Source: Dyadobacter luteus
GTDB lineage: Bacteria > Bacteroidota > Bacteroidia > Cytophagales > Spirosomataceae
Direction of reading: 5' to 3'
DNA: 64,000 nt
Assembly (NCBI RefSeq): GCF_003383615.1
Contig: NZ_QNUL01000004.1
Span: 342,458 to 406,457, forward strand
Shown: positions 1 through 7,632 of the stretch, piece after piece
Numbering within the stretch: position 1 is the stretch's first letter
Layout: each line of letters begins with the position of its first letter
Notes under the pieces: generated by a model
The model's input: only the letters and a program-made list of their open reading frames with translations
What the model was told of the DNA's origin: nothing
The model's database searches: none
Program-made: the position numbers and the translations under genes

Positions 1-1
1 C

Positions 2-1216
2 ATACCAGAGCGTGGGTATACAATTTGGGCAAGAAGTACGTGCCGTCCGGATTACAAATCAGATTGGAAAGAAGTTTACTTCGTAACTAAAGCCTGTCCG
101 GATGATATTTCTCAAATGGAAATCCCTGATGAAAATGACATTTATATTACCTACAACGCCATCCAGGAGGGCAACCTGACTCATTATTGCGATTGTAGCC
201 GTAATAAACTACTGTTGACCGTTGAGCATTCAGATAGTGACCTTGTCATTGATCAGGTGGCGGTTCAGGTGGATTATTCATCTGTGTACTATGCAGGAAA
301 TCAGGGGTTTATAGCAAATCCTGATGGGGCTATTTTTATGCCTGTTCGTTGGGACGTTTACGCCTCACAGCAACCGGGTAAACCAGTCAAAGTCAGGTAT
401 TATTTCAGAACAGATCAGTTTACCCAATTTAACAATGCTATGGAGGCAAGGTTTAAATACCGGCTGCAAGACGAGAAACAGCTCATGTTTTACAAGCACA
501 ATCTTGACTACAGCGAGTATGCTCCTTACCCGCCACATATCCCCGCGCAACAAATACAGATACTAACCAATGGCACACAGGCTTCTACCAGCCGCTGGGT
601 ATTGGGAACCCGCGGCAGCGACAGATATGCAGAGTTCCTGGTCAGCTCGTTTTCAGGTGGAGGTGCCGGAAGTAATTTTACCAACAACTCATTGCCTGTC
701 AGACTGATGAAATTTGATGTTGCTAAAGCTGAGAACACAGCCTTGCTGACCTGGTCGTCGGCTAGTGAAACGAATACCGGTTTTTTTGATGTGCAAAGAA
801 GTGCGGATGGTAAAAAGTGGTCATCACTGGGAAGGGTAGAGGCAGCTGGCCAAAGTAGTGAGATCAAATCGTACTCCTTTAAAGACCAATCTCCAATCCC
901 TGCAGAGAATCTTTACCGTTTGAAAATGGTCGATAAGGACATGACATTTTCCTACAGCCATATCAGAAGTATCGTTTTTTTAGAAACGAATCCGGATGTA
1001 TACCCTAACCCGGCAGTCGGCAAACTCTTCGTGTCTGCCACTAAGAACATTCAATCAATACGGATATTCAGTATTACGGGCAGCATGGTGTATGAAAATA
1101 CAGAGGTGCCAGCAGATGGTATCAACACAAGCAGTTTTGCACCAGGAATATATACTGTTCAACTGCTTCGCACAAACGGGATGATACAAACCAGTAAAGT
1201 CATCGTGGCGAAATAG
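2..1216 (+). CDS. Secreted protein with C-terminal type IX secretion sorting domain (5' end outside window)
   Basis: The reading frame is open from base 2, so the gene starts upstream of the window; the ATG at 116 is internal. The last ~75 residues, from VYPNPAVGKL to KVIVAK, have the form of a type A T9SS C-terminal sorting domain (PNPA motif near its start, a GIYTVQL strand near its end). Such domains direct cargo across the outer membrane through the Por/Gld machinery and are cleaved. Ahead of it, from about LPVRLMKFDV, is a fibronectin-like beta module common in Bacteroidota T9SS proteins (LTWSSASETNTGFF). The N-terminal part visible here is not recognised, so the cargo function is unknown. 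A strong hairpin follows the stop. The sorting domain is confident; the function is not. Confidence 0.85.
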   Translation: MPERGYTIWARSTCRPDYKSDWKEVYFVTKACPDDISQMEIPDENDIYITYNAIQEGNLTHYCDCSRNKLLLTVEHSDSDLVIDQVAVQVDYSSVYYAGNQGFIANPDGAIFMPVRWDVYASQQPGKPVKVRYYFRTDQFTQFNNAMEARFKYRLQDEKQLMFYKHNLDYSEYAPYPPHIPAQQIQILTNGTQASTSRWVLGTRGSDRYAEFLVSSFSGGGAGSNFTNNSLPVRLMKFDVAKAENTALLTWSSASETNTGFFDVQRSADGKKWSSLGRVEAAGQSSEIKSYSFKDQSPIPAENLYRLKMVDKDMTFSYSHIRSIVFLETNPDVYPNPAVGKLFVSATKNIQSIRIFSITGSMVYENTEVPADGINTSSFAPGIYTVQLLRTNGMIQTSKVIVAK

Positions 1217-1231
1217 TAGTAAAAAAGTTCT

Positions 1232-1273
1232 GGTCGGTGATAGAAATGACTACGGTTGTTGCTATCACCGACC
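1232..1273. terminator. Perfect 12-bp hairpin between convergent genes
   Basis: Arms GGTCGGTGATAG (1232-1243) and CTATCACCGACC (1262-1273) pair perfectly around an 18-nt loop. It sits 16 bp after the T9SS cargo stop and ~90 bp before the Fic gene stop on the other strand, so it probably ends transcription from the left gene. There is no long T-tract, but an A-run precedes the stem on the plus strand. Confidence 0.65.
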
Positions 1274-1363
1274 CTGAAAAATCTTTCCGGGAATTATTGC
1301 ATTACTTATCTCAAACACTCAACCCAACGCTACGAATGAAACACTTATGCCATCTCACCTGGT

Positions 1364-2470
1364 TTATTTGCTTATGTCGTTTAGTTTATAGCTGGTACTT
1401 CTGCCACCTGCTTCTTCTTTGATTAAAATTCCCTGATCTAAAAGATCCAGAATATCTCTTAACGCAGTATCATTTGACACTTTGGTGATTTTAGCCCATT
1501 TAGAGGTGTTAAGCTTTCCTTCAAATCCATCAAGAAGCTTGTTAAGCATTAGCTTCTGACGTTCACTTATACTTTTCGATCCAAAAAACTCCCAGTATCG
1601 GGCTTTGGTTATTACCGCATTCAGTATCTTATCCGTTGCCGTTAGTGCCCTGTCAAGACACGACAAAAACCAGATAAGCCAGCCGGTAATATCAAGATCG
1701 TCTCTCTGCGTTTTTTCCAGAATATCATAATAAGCCTTACGTTCAAGCTGAATTTGTGCGGACATGCTGTAAAAGCGTTGATAATTGCTGTCAGATCTTG
1801 CCAGCTGCAAGTCAGTAATTGCACGGGCTATACGTCCATTTCCATCATCAAACGGGTGTATGGTCACAAACCATAGATGTGCTATCGCCGCTTTTAAAAC
1901 CGGGTCTTTTTCTGTTTGTGTATTAAACCAATTGATGAATTGCTGCATTTCGGCTGGAACTTTATCAGAAGGCGGAGCTTCGAAATGAACAATTTCCCGT
2001 CCTAAGGCTCCTGATACCACTTGCATTGGGCCAGTCGTATCTTCGCGCCACTGCCCGACTTGGATCTTATACATTCCACTACTCCCGGACGGAAACAAGG
2101 CTGAATGCCATCCGAAAAGTCGCTCTTCGGAGAGCTCCTTCGTATACCGCTGTGTTGCGTCCAAAAGCATTTCAACTACTCCGTCCACGTGTCGGTCAGA
2201 GGGAGCCAAAGCTCCAATATCCATTCCGAGCTTCCTTGCAAGCGAAGATCTGACTTGGTCTGCATCCAGGAATTCCCCTTCTATCTCGCTTGTTTTAATA
2301 ACATCAAGCGTTAAAGTTTGCAGGATTGCTTCGTCCCTAAGTGAAAAACCAAGACTCTCCATTCGTCCTGTCAACCGTCCTTGTCTATGACGTACCGACG
2401 CGAGCAGACCAGATACTGTTTCCACATCCCAGTTAAAGTTAGGCCACTGTCTTCTTTGATGAATATACAT
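1364..2470 (-). CDS. Fic family protein (DUF4172 N-terminus, class II) with C-terminal winged helix
   Basis: 368 aa. The Fic core motif HPFDDGNGRIAR lies at residues 205-216 with catalytic His205, the signature of AMP (or other NMP) transfer to target hydroxyls. The N-terminal ~90 residues match the DUF4172 type and carry the inhibitory-helix motif TSEIEG (60-65), a [ST]xxxE[GN] sequence whose Glu64 would block productive ATP binding, so this is a self-inhibited class II Fic protein. The C-terminal ~80 residues look like a winged helix (KWAKITKVSNDTALRDI), suggesting DNA binding. The gene is monocistronic and preceded by four operator-like half-sites. The target is unknown. Start ATG at 2470 is supported by the conserved MYIHQRRQWPNF beginning. 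Confidence 0.93.
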   Translation of the reverse strand: MYIHQRRQWPNFNWDVETVSGLLASVRHRQGRLTGRMESLGFSLRDEAILQTLTLDVIKTSEIEGEFLDADQVRSSLARKLGMDIGALAPSDRHVDGVVEMLLDATQRYTKELSEERLFGWHSALFPSGSSGMYKIQVGQWREDTTGPMQVVSGALGREIVHFEAPPSDKVPAEMQQFINWFNTQTEKDPVLKAAIAHLWFVTIHPFDDGNGRIARAITDLQLARSDSNYQRFYSMSAQIQLERKAYYDILEKTQRDDLDITGWLIWFLSCLDRALTATDKILNAVITKARYWEFFGSKSISERQKLMLNKLLDGFEGKLNTSKWAKITKVSNDTALRDILDLLDQGILIKEEAGGRSTSYKLNDISK

Positions 2471-2486
2471 ATATTTAACGCAAAAT

Positions 2487-2571
2487 ATGCGGTAAATATA
2501 TACGCTATTCGCCGCATTCTCAAAATATTCCCCTTATTTTATGCGGTGAATAGGAGTTGTAATCACCGCAT
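2487..2571. promoter_or_regulatory. Two operator-like inverted repeats of identical geometry upstream of fic
   Basis: Four half-sites fit ATGCGGYRAWTA: ATGCGGTAAATA (2487-2498, +), ATGCGGCGAATA (2506-2517, -), ATGCGGTGAATA (2541-2552, +) and ATGCGGTGATTA (2560-2571, -). They form two inverted pairs, each ATGCGG-N19-CCGCAT, offset by 54 bp. The proximal pair starts 17 bp from the fic ATG, so a bound protein would block its promoter. The C-terminal winged helix of the Fic protein is the obvious candidate ligand (inference). Confidence 0.6.
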
Positions 2572-2656
2572 CATTAGGAATAATACTGAACTCTGGTCGA
2601 AACGGATATCTCAAAGGGCTTTTAAAGCGCAGTGGCATTATATTCTTCTTTTTACA

Positions 2657-3430
2657 TCAGCCCCTTTCTGAAATAACACAGATAAATCCGGAATTATCTA
2701 CTGTATGCCTGGTTTTAACCAGCGCATCCCATTCTGATTCTGTAGGAAGCCGGTAGGTGATATGCTTTTTTGACAGAAGGTTTTTTTCAACCATTTCACT
2801 GAAAACTACTTTTTCTGAATTTGCTTCCGTGTAGGTAGACAGCACACTTCTCCATTTACAGAATTCCTGAGCCTGTAGCCAACTCACACCTAGTACAGGA
2901 CAATCATCATTTTGTTTTTCCCAGTTATCAGGCAGCATAGAGTGCAGATATTCTTCAGAAAAGGTTTCATCTGATTCCAGAAACTGAAGAAAATCAGACC
3001 AGTCTTTGTTTGAAACAGGTTTTGAAATAGTCAGTCTTGGCTCAGTTTCAATCATAAATCCTGTGGATTGATTCAGTGGAGCAGGGAAGATGGATTGTGT
3101 ATTTGCCGAATAATGAGGATTGTTACTAACTATGTAGCAGACTGATCCTATCGCTAAAACGCCTGCCATTGAAAGCCTGATAAACTGGGGACTTTTCATT
3201 GTGTGTAAGTTGAAGTGAAATGAAGGTTTGGATATCAGATTCGGACGTATAAGAAGTAACACCTCTTTTATTAGCAGCAATTGCGCCTTCCTGATACCCT
3301 TTCTGCGGGCGTCGAATTCAAATCTTTCCAGTAAGTCTCCTTCGATATCTTCCCGGAAATCAGCTTTACAGAACCATCTGAAAATCACAAGCGCGAAGCC
3401 AGGTGGTTTATGATCATTAAATTCATCCAT
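2657..3430 (-). CDS. Membrane protein: permease-prefix-like domain fused to a short FGE/SUMF1-like domain
   Basis: 257 aa. Residues 1-65 (FRWFCKADFREDIEGDLLER, then a basic stretch) look like the 'permease prefix domain 2' that normally precedes MacB-type ABC permeases in Bacteroidota and usually sits next to a PadR gene, as here. A transmembrane segment follows at about 85-102. Residues ~125-257 resemble the formylglycine-generating-enzyme/sulfatase-modifying-factor fold: PVLGVSWLQAQEFCKWRS, YRLPTESEWDAL and a terminal SGFICV. The domain is much shorter than a full ~280-residue FGE domain, so catalysis is doubtful; a structural role as in GldJ/GldK-like proteins is possible. It lies 9 bp after padR, clearly in one operon. 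The ABC permease normally found after the prefix is absent. Confidence 0.7.
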   Translation of the reverse strand: MDEFNDHKPPGFALVIFRWFCKADFREDIEGDLLERFEFDARRKGIRKAQLLLIKEVLLLIRPNLISKPSFHFNLHTMKSPQFIRLSMAGVLAIGSVCYIVSNNPHYSANTQSIFPAPLNQSTGFMIETEPRLTISKPVSNKDWSDFLQFLESDETFSEEYLHSMLPDNWEKQNDDCPVLGVSWLQAQEFCKWRSVLSTYTEANSEKVVFSEMVEKNLLSKKHITYRLPTESEWDALVKTRHTVDNSGFICVISERG

Positions 3431-3439
3431 ATCTGAATA

Positions 3440-3766
3440 TCAGTTGAAGGCGATGGCAGGGATTGCATCCCATAACGCAAGCCGTTGATTTTTTACATCA
3501 CTTAGCACTTTTTGACCTTCCGGCGTTACAGTGAAATACCGTTTTCTCTTACCGCCTCTTATCTTGGTCGCCTCACCAAATGCTGAAGTCAGCAGTCCTT
3601 TATCTTCTAATCTTCGCAGCACAGTTTGCAGAGCACCTATACTGACTTTACGGTTGAGGCGGCTTTCCATCTCGTCAATAATGGCTATGCCGTAAGCCTC
3701 ATTAAACAGAACTGCTACAGTCAGCAGTACCACTTCCTCAAACTCACCTAAATGATGTTGGCTCAT
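3440..3766 (-). CDS. PadR family transcriptional regulator
   Basis: 108 aa, the usual length for short PadR repressors. The winged-helix core runs from EEVVLLTVAVLFNEAYG through IGALQTVLRRLEDKGLL to the basic wing RGGKRKRYFTVTPEG. The C-terminal helix (LSDVKNQRLALWDAI) would dimerise. It is the first gene of a two-gene operon with the prefix/FGE-like membrane protein. Small PadR proteins in Bacteroidota commonly control the neighbouring permease-prefix genes and themselves. Repeated TGTAGTTAA motifs upstream are candidate operators. Confidence 0.92.
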   Translation of the reverse strand: MSQHHLGEFEEVVLLTVAVLFNEAYGIAIIDEMESRLNRKVSIGALQTVLRRLEDKGLLTSAFGEATKIRGGKRKRYFTVTPEGQKVLSDVKNQRLALWDAIPAIAFN

Positions 3767-3786
3767 GAATCTATTATTTACTCAAA

Positions 3787-3827
3787 TGTAGTTAATATGA
3801 ATTTATATTTACACTATTTGTAGTTAA
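3787..3827. promoter_or_regulatory. Repeated TGTAGTTAA motifs upstream of padR
   Basis: The 9-mer TGTAGTTAA occurs at 3787-3795 and 3819-3827, 32 bp apart (about three helical turns). The distal copy is part of the dyad ACTA-CAAA-TAGT on the minus strand. Position and AT-rich context fit the padR promoter and autoregulation (inference). Confidence 0.4.
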
Positions 3828-3880
3828 AATATTTTGAAATGGTTTTTTTCTGCTGAAGCGGCTTTTGCTTTTCAGATTAC

Positions 3881-4729
3881 TCAGAGGGATTTAGTAGGGC
3901 TACCCAGATCATTCCTGTAAGTGCCCAGACTCATTTGTTTGTGCCTTTTGAAGAATTTGTTGATATGACTTTCATCAGCAAACCCAAATTCGTCGGCAAT
4001 CTCGTGGATTCTTTTGCCACTGAAGCGAAGACGATGTTCGATGAGTCTGATGCGGTAGCTGGAGATATACTGTTGAAGAGAGTCGGCACACTGCCGGCGA
4101 AAATAGCTTCCCAGATAAGTCGGCGACATTCCGAACCTGTCAGCAATAACATTTATCCTTAACAGGTCGGGTTGCCGGATATGCTCCTGTATGTAATCCA
4201 GAATTTGTGTTATACGGTTATCCGGGTTTGTACTCAGCCCAGAAGGTTTTAAGAGAGCAATATTCCTTGCAGCAATTACAATAATGGCGTTGACCAAATG
4301 GCGTATCAGATCCTGTGCATACATCCGGCTGTCAGAATTTGCCAGCCGTAGATTTTGTATCAGTTGACCGACAATTTCCTTTTCATCCTCATTGATCAGT
4401 ACAGAACCTGATAAGTCAGATGCATAATGTAGAATGCATTCTAAATGGTCAATACTTTTCCACTGGTATTCGTTGATGTAATTTTGTCCGAAGCGAATAA
4501 CCATAAATTCGCAGGTACTTACCAAATCAAACTCATGTGTATCTGAAGGCGTGATCAAAAACAAATCTTCCGAAAAGAAGGCGAACCGGTTTCCGTTGAC
4601 TGCATGCATACCTGGTCCTGAAATGACATAGACCATTTCAAAGAAATTGAACATTCTTTCCCTTAGCGGACAATGGTCTACCTTTTCATAGAATATCTCT
4701 AATGACTGATAGATATTTTCTCTTGCCAT
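3881..4729 (-). CDS. AraC family transcriptional regulator
   Basis: 282 aa. The N-terminal half is a cupin-like sensing domain (FFEMVYVISGPGMHAV, FLITPSDTHEFDLV); the C-terminal ~100 residues hold the two helix-turn-helix units of AraC proteins (INVIADRFGMSPTYLGSYFRRQ and IHEIADEFGFADESHINKFFKRH). It is transcribed away from the quinone-oxidoreductase-like gene across an ~85-bp gap, the usual arrangement for a regulator and its target. A TATATTTG box lies only 5 bp before the ATG (4734-4741), so either the transcript has almost no leader or the box is incidental. Effector unknown. Confidence 0.9.
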   Translation of the reverse strand: MARENIYQSLEIFYEKVDHCPLRERMFNFFEMVYVISGPGMHAVNGNRFAFFSEDLFLITPSDTHEFDLVSTCEFMVIRFGQNYINEYQWKSIDHLECILHYASDLSGSVLINEDEKEIVGQLIQNLRLANSDSRMYAQDLIRHLVNAIIVIAARNIALLKPSGLSTNPDNRITQILDYIQEHIRQPDLLRINVIADRFGMSPTYLGSYFRRQCADSLQQYISSYRIRLIEHRLRFSGKRIHEIADEFGFADESHINKFFKRHKQMSLGTYRNDLGSPTKSL

Positions 4730-4813
4730 GTGGCAAATATACCTAAGTGTGCTTGAAATGTACCTGTTTTTGCGCTGCTTTCCGGTCTAGTTTTGCTTTT
4801 CAAAAACAAAATT

Positions 4814-5761
4814 ATGAAAGCAATAGTATTGGAAGGTTTCGGAGGAGTTGACCAGCTCAAATATGTAGACATGGAAAAACCAGCAATAAAATCCGGTGAA
4901 GTCCTTGTCAGGGTAAAGGCGATTAGTATTAACCCTGTTGACGTGAAGGTGCGCAGCGGGAAGGCTCCGTTGGCTAAAGATCTGGCCGGGCGTAACCCGT
5001 TGATTCTGGGATGGGACGTATCGGGAGAGGTTGCAGAGACTGGTAGTGAGGTCACACGTTTCACTGTTGGAGATCAGGTATTTGGTATGGTTAACTTTGC
5101 CGGACATGGTAAAGCGTATGCGGAGTATGTGGCGGCCGCGGCAGATCATCTGACCTTGAAACCTTCAAATATCAGTCACATTCAGGCAGCTGCCAGCACT
5201 CTTGCTGCTCTTACAGCCTGGCAGGCTTTTACGTGTTACGGAAAGCTGAGATCTACAGACACCGTTCTGATTCATGCGGCAGCAGGAGGGGTTGGACACT
5301 TTGCCGTGCAGATTGCAAAACATATAGGCGCACAAGTGATCGCAACATCTTCGGGCGCGAACAGGGATTTTGTTCTGGAGCTGGGAGCCGATCAGCATAT
5401 TGACTACCGTAAAAATCAGTTTGAGCAAATCTTAGATGATATTGACTTTGTGCTGGAGTCTGTGGGCGGAGAGAATTTTCAAAAATCGGTTAGAGTCCTC
5501 AAACCATTCGGTACAATAGTCACTCTTCCCTCGGGTCATTCAGCAGATGACGAGTTGGCAGCAAAAGAAAAGAAACTCCATGCCTGTTACTTTATGTCTG
5601 TTTTTTCAAGCGGGGCAGATATGGATTTTATCGCCTCACTACTACGTGAAGGGAGTTTAAAACCGCATGTTTCCCACGTGTTTGATTTTGATCAGATCGC
5701 TCAGGCTCATCAACAAATTCAAACCGGCCGAACTGTTGGTAAAGTTATAGTTACGCTATGA
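4814..5761 (+). CDS. NADP-dependent zinc-free alcohol dehydrogenase / quinone oxidoreductase family
   Basis: 315 aa from ATG 4814; a TTG at 4793 would add seven residues but MKAIVLEGFG is the family's standard beginning. The MDR fold is clear: N-terminal GroES-like domain (SGEVLVRVKAISINPVDVK, LGWDVSGEV), then the Rossmann domain with the nucleotide-binding motif AAAGGVGHFAVQIAKHIG. Structural-zinc cysteines are absent, as in the QOR subgroup that reduces quinones or activated alkenes with NADPH. The divergent AraC gene is the probable regulator. Substrate cannot be read from the sequence. Confidence 0.92.
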   Translation: MKAIVLEGFGGVDQLKYVDMEKPAIKSGEVLVRVKAISINPVDVKVRSGKAPLAKDLAGRNPLILGWDVSGEVAETGSEVTRFTVGDQVFGMVNFAGHGKAYAEYVAAAADHLTLKPSNISHIQAAASTLAALTAWQAFTCYGKLRSTDTVLIHAAAGGVGHFAVQIAKHIGAQVIATSSGANRDFVLELGADQHIDYRKNQFEQILDDIDFVLESVGGENFQKSVRVLKPFGTIVTLPSGHSADDELAAKEKKLHACYFMSVFSSGADMDFIASLLREGSLKPHVSHVFDFDQIAQAHQQIQTGRTVGKVIVTL

Positions 5762-5846
5762 GCTCACCAGATAAGATGATTTGTTTGTGAGTCATTCGGC
5801 TGACATTAGAGAAAAGGTCTCACCATTCTCATCAGAGTTAGAATTT

Positions 5847-6079
5847 ATGAAAAGAATTGTTGTTATTAATGATCATCCGGACAAAGAAAGTTTCAATAGC
5901 GCGGTAGCAGATTCTTATATCAAGGCCGCTACTCACGCAGGTGCTCAGGTCAGATATATCCCCATCGGCGAACTGAAATGGATGCTGAGGACAGGCTGAA
6001 CTCTCTGAAAAAGATAATGGATGCCGCTAAGATGGAGGCTGTATCTAAACTACTCATTTGTAGTAAGACGACCATTTAG
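5847..6079 (+). pseudogene. Remnant of an NAD(P)H oxidoreductase (flavodoxin-fold) gene
   Basis: From ATG 5847 the frame reads MKRIVVINDHPDKESFN and SYIKAATHAGAQVRYIPIGEL, the first beta-alpha-beta unit of NAD(P)H quinone reductase / modulator-of-drug-activity type flavoproteins, but ends after ~50 residues at 5999. The next stretch, read in another frame (5980-6079), gives a helical tail (DRLNSLKKIMDAAKMEAVSK) with no link to it. Intact family members are ~180-200 aa, so most of the gene is gone. It sits just behind the quinone-oxidoreductase gene. Confidence 0.6.
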
Positions 6080-6088
6080 TGAGTTTTA

Positions 6089-6130
6089 AAAACTCTCGCA
6101 ATTCCTAATTTGGCCAATTGCGAGAGTTTT
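6089..6130. terminator. Perfect 15-bp bidirectional hairpin terminator
   Basis: AAAACTCTCGCAATT (6089-6103) pairs perfectly with AATTGCGAGAGTTTT (6116-6130) around a 12-nt loop, with A-runs on the left and T-runs on the right, so it can terminate both strands. It lies 32 bp beyond the stop of the TolC-like gene and just after the flavoprotein remnant. Confidence 0.85.
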
Positions 6131-6162
6131 GATTTCGGGGTGGTAAAATTATACTTTAACTG

Positions 6163-7503
6163 TCATTCGTTAACGATTCCTGTCGTACGGTCTAATTCGA
6201 TGCGGGCTGAGAGATAGTCGAATACAGCTTCCAGATAATTTGATTTGGCCGTTGTCAATGCCAGTTCTGCATCAGTGAGTTCAAGCCGTGAGGCGACACC
6301 TTTCTCATAGCGGTATTTGGTTATGGAATAGCTCAATTCTGCTGTTTGAGAAACGTTATTCTGCGTTTTAATACGCTCAGATGCTTCATACAGACTGGCT
6401 GTGACCTGTTTTATTGTGGTTTTGAGCTGCTCTTGTGCATTATCAAAGATCGCGTCGGACTGTTGTCTTTCGATTTTACCCAAAGCGATTCTATTCGCAT
6501 TCTGCATACCTGTAAATAGTGGGATTGAGACCTGAATACCTGCATAGAAAACCGGCGGCCAACCGGCTTGATCATATCTGAATTTGTTGGTTTGTGTCTG
6601 CAACTGGTACTGACTGACAAAACTTACAACGGGTAGTCTGGCTGATTTGTATAATTGAATCTCTTTGTCATTAATCTCCTTGTTCAAATTCAAGATCTGG
6701 AAATCGGGACGTTCCATCAGCGATCTGCGGAATGCCTGGGTTTCGGTGGGAATCGAATCAGAAGTGTTAAGCTGCAGTGAATCGGATAGAATGAATTCTG
6801 TACCGGCCGCACTGCCGATCAAAGTGCTCAGTTGCTGCTGGCTGATCTGAAGTGCATAGGTGAGCCGCAGTACATCCGGTTCCAGGTTTTTCACTAATGT
6901 GTATGCTCTTAACGTATCTACACGAAGTGCCCTGCCTTGCGCAAGCAGTGATCGCGAATCTGCCAGAGCTTTCTTGTTGCGTGCAATACTTTCATATTGC
7001 AAGTTGAGCCGTTGCTGAAGCACGAGGAGTTGCACATAATTTTGTTTTACCTGGGCGACCACATCTACTTCCCGGTTGTTGTAAGATAGCTGGCTTTGTT
7101 TTTCAAGGAGTCTGCGTCTTTGGATTTCATATTTCGCGCTTGCGCTGTAAAGAGCCTGCGAGAGCGTTACCTGTGCTCCACTGATCTGCGAGCCTCCAAA
7201 TCGTGCATAACCAACCCCCTCGGATGAAGAGCTCGAATTCAACCCAAAGAAAACCTGCCTTTGAAAATAATGTTGAAATTGGCCGGTCAGACTAATATTG
7301 GGCAGAAGCAATCCTTTACTTATCTGAGTCTGTTGTCTGGATTTGGCAATATTAAATGAGTCGATTCTTAAATCACGGTTGTGTGATTTGGCTTGCTCGA
7401 TAGCCTGTTTCAGTGACAGCGTTTGATTTTGTGCGCTGAGGCGAGCTGGTAGCCAGACCGAAGCCAGTAGCCAGATTGCCATTTTTAGAATATGATTTTT
7501 CAT
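6163..7503 (-). CDS. TolC family outer membrane efflux protein
   Basis: 446 aa with a signal peptide (~1-24, ending RLSAQ). Two repeats of the outer-membrane-efflux-protein domain: long heptad helices rich in Q/A/L (LKQAIEQAKSHNRDLRI; YEKGVASRLELTDAELALTTAK), the membrane-proximal strand segments lying between. Length is typical. As the last gene of the arsR-mfp-rnd-tolC cluster it should form the outer-membrane channel of the tripartite pump. It is separated from the pump gene by 129 bp, so a secondary promoter is possible. Confidence 0.93.
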   Translation of the reverse strand: MKNHILKMAIWLLASVWLPARLSAQNQTLSLKQAIEQAKSHNRDLRIDSFNIAKSRQQTQISKGLLLPNISLTGQFQHYFQRQVFFGLNSSSSSEGVGYARFGGSQISGAQVTLSQALYSASAKYEIQRRRLLEKQSQLSYNNREVDVVAQVKQNYVQLLVLQQRLNLQYESIARNKKALADSRSLLAQGRALRVDTLRAYTLVKNLEPDVLRLTYALQISQQQLSTLIGSAAGTEFILSDSLQLNTSDSIPTETQAFRRSLMERPDFQILNLNKEINDKEIQLYKSARLPVVSFVSQYQLQTQTNKFRYDQAGWPPVFYAGIQVSIPLFTGMQNANRIALGKIERQQSDAIFDNAQEQLKTTIKQVTASLYEASERIKTQNNVSQTAELSYSITKYRYEKGVASRLELTDAELALTTAKSNYLEAVFDYLSARIELDRTTGIVNE

Positions 7504-7632
7504 TTTTTGTGGTGTTTTAAACGCAGAGTGAAAAGAGTCAATCGCAGAGTTTCACGGTTTTTTTACCGATGTTTCACTGTGAATTAGATTTTTAACTTCT
7601 CTAACTTCTTAACTCCCTGTAACTTCTGATTT

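Noticed and set aside
2657..3430. Possible sulfatase-maturing enzyme for the sulfatases in the window
   Set aside because: The FGE-like domain is too short and lacks visible copper-site cysteines; no genetic link to the sulfatase operon.
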